A stretch of DNA of 64,000 nucleotides from Branchiostoma floridae (taxonomy: Eukaryota > Chordata > Leptocardii > Amphioxiformes > Branchiostomatidae). The notes under the pieces are model-generated. The model saw only the letters and a list, made by a program, of their open reading frames with translations. It made no database searches and was not told the DNA's origin. A program made the position numbers and the translations under genes. Location of the stretch: contig NC_049988.1 of NCBI RefSeq assembly GCF_000003815.2, positions 5,379,662 to 5,443,661 on the forward strand, read 5' to 3'. Below, in pieces: positions 13,001 to 22,000 of this stretch. The stretch's first letter is position 1, and every line of letters starts with the position of its first letter.

Positions 13001-16000
13001 TCATGACAAAGTGGGGCAAGTTTCAGCCCCCTAACATTTAATTTGGGAACTGCAGGGGCGTTTTTGTCAAGACATTCCAAAGAGGATAACTGCAGAAAGG
13101 ATTGACGGATTGGTATCATATTAGGTATGCGGGTACCTTAGGCAAAGATGTTCATAATGATATACATGTTATGCAAGTGAGGACTTAAGCAGGGGCATTT
13201 TTGTCAAGACATTCCAAAGAGGATAACTGCAGATAGGATTGACGGATTGGTATCATATTAGGCATGCTGGTACCTTAGGCAAAGATGTTCATAATGATAT
13301 ACATGTTATGCAAGTGAGGACTTAATTTGCATAATTAATGAGGAAATTGTATAATTCCATTGTTTGCAATAACTGGACTTCAATAAATGTAACATATGTT
13401 AATTATGATAGGTGGAATATAAGCAGATATCAAATATGGTAAAAATTGCAAAACCGCTTTATGATTAATAATGGGAATTTTATAATTGTGACATGTGTAT
13501 GTTTGTCAATGATGAACAACACCATGCATAAATTATGTTAATGTCTTAGTCAATTGCATGAAATTTACGAAAGCTCTAAATTTTCATGGAGGTATGAGGT
13601 CGCCGAACTCTAGTTAAATATATACAATGCTATTAGATTAAGACAGTGTATAACTATACACCAACAGGTAAACGGAACAAATTGATCACTTAAAACCAAG
13701 CAGAAATGATATATTATATGAAAAATACTATTCTCTCAATGTTATATATTTGTAAACCCCAGCATAACTGTCGACGTCCATGTTTTCAGTGGAAGACGAA
13801 TTCCTGTGTGACAAAAGGTGTAACAAGAAACGGAAGTGTGGGCGGCACAAGTGTGGACAACCCTGTTGTGTGGTAAAGTTTTCCACGAATGTAACTTCTT
13901 GGCAGTCAGATTTGAAAAAGCAATCATTTATAATGGTTAGCTGGATTAAAAGAATGGAAGGGGGAAGTCATTTCTTAATCTTCCATTTTGGCTTTATAAT
14001 GCCTAAGAACAAGGAAATAAATTGGTTCAACCTTAGAGTCCATTCCAAGTCACCATGAGGGTTTTTAGGTGATGTTTGTAATTAGTCTGAATTATTTTGA
14101 ATAAAAGAATATCTGAGCCACAATAATTAAATTCTTTTAAAAAAATTGACTAAGAAAATACTAATCTATTTGAATTCCTTTGAAAGTTGGCAACTGCACT
14201 CATGACTTCCATAGTGATGCCACTTTTACAACTATCCAACTATAGCTTCACTTCAATAACTACAGTCACTGCTACCTCGCTAGTGTCATTTCTACAAGTA
14301 CAATCAGTACACACAACACATTTTTCCCATTTTGATACTTTCTTGTCACGTTGACCATCTCCGAAGATGAAAAAAAAAAATTTTTTTTTTTCTGAAATCA
14401 GGCGAAAATTAATGAGCGCGTGGATGTCATCCATAAAATTTAGTTGTGGCCTTAGCTGGATTAAAAGAATGGAAGGGGAAAGTCATTTCTTAATCTTCCA
14501 TTTTGGCTTTATAATGTCTAAGAACCGAGGAAATAAATTGGTTTTGCCTTATGCACTCTCTTGTTGTACAATATGATATGTCACAGTAGAACAACACAAT
14601 ACACTTTTATTTTTGGTAGAAGATTTTTTTTTTCTTGCAATTTAATTAGAATTTTATATTATTTCAACATTTTGATATTTCTTATTAGACTTAACATTAG
14701 ATTTGTACTTGCTTCAACTAAATTTTTTTAAAGGTTTAAATGACCAATGGTCTTGTGATAATAGTAAACTAAACAAATTTGGCAGGACTAATATTTCTAA
14801 GTCTTGCAAGAAGAAGAAATCCAGGCCTGTGAGTCGTGAGTTTTGATGTTTCTGTCTCCCTGCAGGAGTTAGATCACACCTGTCCGTTTGTGTGTGGCAG
14901 GAAGCTGAGCTGTGGTTTACACAGGTGTGAGCAGCCGTGCCACCGAGGGAACTGTGAACCTTGCTGGCAGACAAGTGAGTTGTGTAGCTGGCAGCTTTCA
15001 AAATCCTTTTATGGTTGCAAGTTGGGAAAATTTTACATGCAATTAAAAAAATTTACATGCAAAATACACACAGATGGTTGGGGGACATCTAGATCTACCA
15101 AGCCTCTTGGCTAAATTTGTCAATTAACAGCCAACACACATGCAATATGTTTGTTTGTTTGAACATTTGTTTATTCATTGTCCATGGGGCTTGCATTTTA
15201 CCTGACAATTTGTACAAGACAATGAATGATGTTTTACTGACAATGCTGTAAGTGAGACACTTTGTTGCACACACAGGTTTCGAGGAGTTGTACTGCCACT
15301 GTGGAGCATCAGTTCTGTTCCCCCCGGTACCCTGCGGCACACCTCCCCCAGAGTGCCACCGCATGTGTTCCCGTCAGCACAGCTGTGAGCACCAAGGTAA
15401 AATAATGCAGGCTAGCTAGGGGCAGGCTACTTATTGTGTTACAATGCAATTTTCTAAGTGTGTTGTTAAGTATAAAAATCACAAAAAAAAACAAAACAAG
15501 TCACGTTCTGAAGTTTACACACAATAATCAACATTTGTACGAGTCTATTGTACAAACTGTATACAAGTTTGTACACTCTAACTTTGTGCACTTTACCCTG
15601 ATACTGGACATAGCTCTTTTGTTGACTGTCTTTCCGTGACCCTCCCCGCCTGTGAGCTTTCTGAAGGAAAATATGACTGGTTCATACTGCACTGTACATA
15701 TGCTGTAAAGTATTTACTGCTCCCCTTCAGTTCAACACACCTGCCATAGTGATGACAAGTGCCCTCCCTGCACCTTCCTCGTACAGAGGAAATGTATGGG
15801 GCAGCATGAGGTAAGACTTGGATATATTTTACAATCAGATGACACTGTTGAATAATGCTTTACATTTGTCTGAATCTATAGCCTCCAGAATTGTCTGTGT
15901 CTGTTGGAGATTGCATGTGGGCTTTTTTGGCCCAGTAAAGTCTTAACCAGAGTATACATATATGAAGCCTATAGCAGTGACTCTACTGGTCAGGCCCCAA

Positions 16001-19000
16001 GAAGCTTGATAGTACATACATCAATGACCGAAGGTCGGGACCAGGCTAGTACATATTTCACTCCATAGAGGCCTATCTACCATAGCTTTAACTTCTCAAA
16101 ATCAATATCAGAGTCTCTAGTTAAAGTGTCCGTAAAAGTCAAACTTCTGCAATGTACCTGGCCACTCGGTTTCCGAAGGGCAGAGGAAACTATTTCCTGT
16201 TTAGCTCGTCAGCTTCTGAGATAGCTGTGGAAGTCCTCCATAAATTGTATTAAGTGTAGCTCCATGCAATAAAAGATACTGTGTAATACAGGTATGAACC
16301 AGTTTCCTTTTACAATCATGACAATGATCTCTATCTTCATTCCAGTTGAGAAACAATGTGCCTTGTCACATCACTGACATCTCCTGTGGACGACCCTGCA
16401 ATAGACTCCTCCCCTGTGGTGTGCATCAATGCCTTCGCATCTGCCACAAGGTTAGCTATTGGCTGTCAGAGCTACAATAATTATGCTTGACACTCATCTC
16501 TATTCCTTTGTATATAAGTGTCAGGCTTTTGAAAAAAAAATGGCATTGCAGCCAGGTCAGAATGGGCAATACTGTCTCCTTTATTACTTTTTTTTAGAGA
16601 ATGATTGGAACCATGATTGGAACATTTCTTAAGTAATTTTTAATGCCATGGAAAGTACTGTAAAAAAATATATTTCATATGTATTTGTTTTCTCTTGCAG
16701 TTACTGTTACAGTAACAGAACATATTAAACTGACTTCTACAAACAAATTTTGCAGGACCATACACTGTGCAATCATTCCTACTGATGGTTCACTGCTCAC
16801 CAATTCACATCTGCTATCTGCATAATGTGACCTCACAGAAGCAGTTGATTGCTAATTCCTTGTCCAAGACAAGTTGGACAATGAAAATTTTTGTGTTGGA
16901 ATGTACAGTTCAACTAACTCTGCTTCTGAATGCTGAACATTGCTGTGTTGGAGCTAATGTTTATGTTGAACATGCTGTTCTGCTGTACTTGCAGGATGAG
17001 TGTGTGAGAGAAGATCAGCCATGCGAGCAGCCCTGTAGTAAACTTGTTGTGTTGGAGCTCACACATTGATGTTTATGTTGAACATGCTGTTCTGCTGTAT
17101 CCTTGCAGGATGAGTGTGTGAGAGAAGACCAGCCGTGCAAGCAGCTGTAGTAAACTTGTTGTGTTGGAGCTCACACACTGATGTTTATGTTGAACATGCT
17201 GTTCTGCTGTATCCTTGCAGGATGAGTGTGTGAGAGAAGACCAGCCGTGCGAGCAGCTGTAGTAAACTTGTTGTGTTGGAGCTCACACACTGATGTTTAT
17301 GTTGAACATGCTGTTCTGCTGTACTTGCAGGATGAGTGTGTGAGAGAAGACCAGTCGTGCGAGCAGCTGTAGTAAACTTGTTGGGTTGGAGCTCACACAC
17401 TGATGTTTATGTTGAACATGCTGTTCTGCTGTACTTGCAGGATGAGTATGTGAGAGAAGACCAGCCGTGCGAGCAGCCCTGGTAGTAAACTTGTTGTGTT
17501 GGAGCTCACACACTGATGTTTATGTTGAATATGCTGTTCTGCTGTATCCTTGCAGGATGAGTGTGTGTGAGAAGACCAGCCGTGCGAGCAGCCCTGTAGT
17601 AAACTTGTTGTGTTGGAGCTCACACACTGATGTTTATGTTGAACATGCTGTTCTGCTGTACTTGCAGGATGAGTATGTGAGAGAAGACGAGCTGTGCGAG
17701 CAGCCCTGTAGTAAACTTGTTGTGTTGGAGCACACACACTGATGTTTATGTTGAACATGCTGTTCTGCTGTATACTTGCAGGATGAGTGTGTGAGAGAAG
17801 ACGAGCTGTGCGAGCAGCCCTGTAGTAAACTTGTTGTGTTGGAGCACACACACTGATGTTTATGTTGAACATGCTGTTCTGCTGTACTTGCAGGATGAGT
17901 GTGTGAGAGAAGACGAGCTGTGCGAGCAGCCCTGTAGTAAACTTGTTGTGTTGGAGCACACACACTGATGTTTATGTTGAACATGCTGTTCTGCTGTATA
18001 CTTGCAGGATGAGTGTGTGAGAGAAGACGAGCTGTGCGAGCAGCGCTGTAGTAAACCTCGTCAGGAGTGTGGGCATCCGTGTGGTGCACCTTGCCACCAG
18101 GGCACTCTCTGTCCCAGGACTCCCTGCAGGGCCAAGGTGATTGGTTTTTACCTCTCATTTCTTTCATTATTAGAATCTCCACAGCAGAATAATTGCCAGT
18201 TGTATGCTTAAATTAGTTTAAAGATTAGTGTAGTCAGGAAATGCTGTGGTTTCGTATCGTTATAATATCAATGAACCCCCAACCCTACATGTACTTGTAC
18301 AAGTAGTTTGTCTAGTTCTTATTGGAGCACCTGGCATTTGCATAATCAGTCTGCTGAAAAACTTTTGTATCATTCTATAATTTATAAAGTGAAGAAAAAA
18401 AATGAAATGAAGGTTTTAGATATGTTCTACATGCATAATTTATAATATATTGTATAGTCTGTTTAGTTATTCAAGACCAGAAATGTTAGCATAGTTTCAT
18501 GCAGATATGTGTAATTTTTTTATAACTTTTTGAACAAAATTGCAACAGAATGGATGGGATTAGGTAAAGGTAAAGGTACAAAATATATGGCTGTCCTTTT
18601 TGTAAGAAAGGTTTATGTCAGATGTCACTGAAGATCTTATCAGGATTAGGATGTCAAATGTGTACTAGCTCCAACAAATACAAATTGTACTCGAGACTTT
18701 TGTTCTTCCAAACAGTTGGACATTTGTATCAGACTGGTGTATTTTGTGTGTTGTGTATATGTAAGACTTACATGATATAGCCTACATGTATATAATGCTC
18801 ATAATACATAATATTTTGTGCTGACAAGTGAAGTTGGTGGATGTTTTGTATTGTCAGGTGACAGTGAGGTGCAAATGTGGATTGAGGAGTGAAAAAGTAC
18901 AGTGTAGTGAGACCCAGCTAGAACATGCCTTCCAAAGGTTGGACATTCTACATTTTTGAAAAACTTGTAAAATTTTTGTATAATTATACAAATCATAAAT

Positions 19001-22000
19001 CTTTAGGGCCTGTGGCAGATGTTTTGTGTTTCTGTTTTGTTTTGAGATATATTGAACTTCTTACTCTTTGCTATACATGTAGTTATAACATGCCTGAAGA
19101 TATATCCATCTTTGTAGAATTGTGTGAAACTTGCAATTTTCGATGCACAACTAAAAAAAGACAACTGGCAATCCGTGTTTTCAAATACTAATTGCATTAT
19201 ATCATAGTTTATAGATGTTGTGTTCTCTTCCCTTTGAGTACCCTTTGATTGCAGCTTTACCCTGTAGAGTCTTTATTATAGAAGAATAAATTAAACCATC
19301 ATCATGACATCTTAATGCTTTCTGATGAATATTTCAGACTGACCACTTCCACCCTGGCCACACGGTGGGGAGACATGCAGGCTGGACAGTCAGTGGACAT
19401 CAGTGCCCTGGTCAAGATGGGCAAAGACGGCAAGAAAATCTTGGAGTAAGTGGACCTTAATCTGAATTTTCTGTATCAGAAACAGGGCTTTAGCCAGCTC
19501 GAAATTTTTTTCCGTCAGCCAATTACAATCGTCGCGAAAACCGTGAAAATTAATTAGAAGGACTGAACTGAGACCTTGAAAAACGGGTTTTAATGAGATT
19601 ATCGTATGCGAAAGGGCACCGACACACATTGTCAACAATCATAACAATAGCAAAACAAACAGTGTGTGGCTTTACGATATTTCAGACTGACCACTTCCCC
19701 CTGGCCACCGGTGGGGAGACATGCAGGCTGGACAGTCAGTGGACATCAGTGCCCTGGTCAAGATGGGCAAAGACGGCAAGAAAATCTTGGAGTAAGTGGA
19801 CCTTAGTCTGAATTTTCTGTATCAGAAATGTTTATTAGTCTTGACCATGTTGATAAGATAAAATAAAAGTTCATAAATAAGTCATTGTTACTTCAACAGT
19901 ATAGAACTTGGAAGACTGAGGTTGTGAAGCTTACAAACTGGGTTCTGCTTGGCACAGAAATTTCACTCATATTTTCTGCATTGTTTTCCATTTCAGAAAT
20001 CATACATACATTATTGTATGCTGTAAAACTATCAAGTTGGCAATGCTTGGAATAGTCTTGACTTGTATCACAATCATTCTTTCTTCATTTCCTTCCTCTT
20101 TAGATTGGACTGTACTGAGGAGTGCGCAGTGTATGAGCGAAACAAGTAAGTTAAACTTTAATTTGTAATGTAATGAAGGGGTAGGGACTGGTGCATGGTA
20201 CTGGTATACAAAACAGATATGTTTTATTAATGGACTGTTAAAAAAATTTTAAAAAACTACTAGTAGCCATGCCAAAACAGAAAGAGCTGATTGTGAACAA
20301 ATCGTATGTTTTGTAACATCTTGGTTTTGTTTTTGCATAATAGTAATGTACTTCTATAATTCAAGCATAATTTGTAGCATTCAAAGAGACTTAGTCCATT
20401 ACAGTTGTGTCTTTTTCTCCAAAATAGAATATACTGTATTTACTATCATACCTAATCCTCTGGACCTTGACTTGAATTTTCCATACCTACCCACCACTAT
20501 AGTTAAGAGTTGTTAGTGTGATCTTTTTATTGTACTTGGTACTCTTGCTGCTAAAAAAGGGTAAAAACATCATCACCGCATTAGGTTCATTATTTTGATT
20601 AACATTAACATTGCTGCTAACTTCAAACCTCACTCAACCTCTGACACAAACTGGTACATTCCAAAGACTGACCCCAGAAGGTACTAAAGCCAAATGTATC
20701 TACAGACTCAAATGTGAAGAACCCAACTTCAACAGTACGTATATTGGTGAGACCAGCTGGACACTAAAGGCAAGGTACAAAGAACATTGCAAACCCGGCA
20801 CTAACGGCTGCTCCTCTGCCATTTTTCACCACCTAAAACACAACCGGGGACACTCTTTAAATCTCCAATCCACCGATATCCTAGACCGCAAACCCCACTG
20901 TTTGGAACGGGGAGTCAGAGAGGCTTTATATAAGAGAATATACAATCCCACCCTTAACAGGAAGGGGGACCTTCGTATGGAACTATCAGGTACTTGGGAT
21001 CTAGCACTACCCTCAGCTGCCTCCCACCCCTGCCCCCACCCCCACCCCCACCCCTGCGACAAACAGTCAGCTCCTGTGATTCAACAACAGGAGCTTATTA
21101 ACTCAATTGCATCGACGTAGTCTTAACTCATCTGACCGTTTCCAAAATCATATCCAGTTGTTTGTAATGAGTAACTGCTTTTTGTAGAATCTCTATGTCT
21201 TAAATTTGTTAAACCCATGTTTAATTCACCCTCTTTTCAAGCTGGTTGCTAGCTACACGTAATGAAGTTCGCAACAGGGATTTAAAATGAGGGTTCGAGC
21301 TTAGCATACCTTTTACCAGATATACAACAGGTACAACAACAGTGCTATTCCATACTTGATAACACGCTTAAATACTGATTTTAGTCAGTGTCACATTATC
21401 ACTGAATGGTAATGTAACCGTTGATAAATGCTAATTTTAGCTTTGGTGTGTATCCATTATTAATAAGTAATACTATATTATGTTGTATGTAAGGTTGCTA
21501 GACTAAAACTAACTTGATTCAGGCTGAGCCATTTTTACAGCAAGGTTGCAATGTATATTATATGTGAATAAACCATTCTAACTTTATTATCTGTTTCGGT
21601 TATAATAATTTCAGGAGACTGGCCATGGCTCTGCAGATAGAAAACCCAGACACGTCTTCCAAGCTGGGACCACCTCCTTACACAGAATTTCTCAAGGAGC
21701 AGGCCAGGTAATATTGGACAATGTGATACTAGTAGTCACCTAGCACAGAAAGTTTGAGTTGTATTTACATGTAGGTCAATCATATCTCTGGAGTCAATGC
21801 ATTATCACAATATTACTAACCCTCTAGACTAATTCTAACAATCTTTATTGACAGAACTTAAAGTACATTATATGTCAATAATTTTGTAAAGTCTAACAGC
21901 AACAGTTGCTGTCATTTGCATTTAGAATATATTTATTAGATATTGATGTCTTTTTTTGGGGGAAAATATAGTTTTAATGATAATGTTGGTAGCATGGAAT

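Noticed and set aside
16941-18055. Regular repeats that could be mistaken for a CRISPR array
   Set aside because: No unique spacers, metazoan context, and each unit is an intron/exon border of NFX1.
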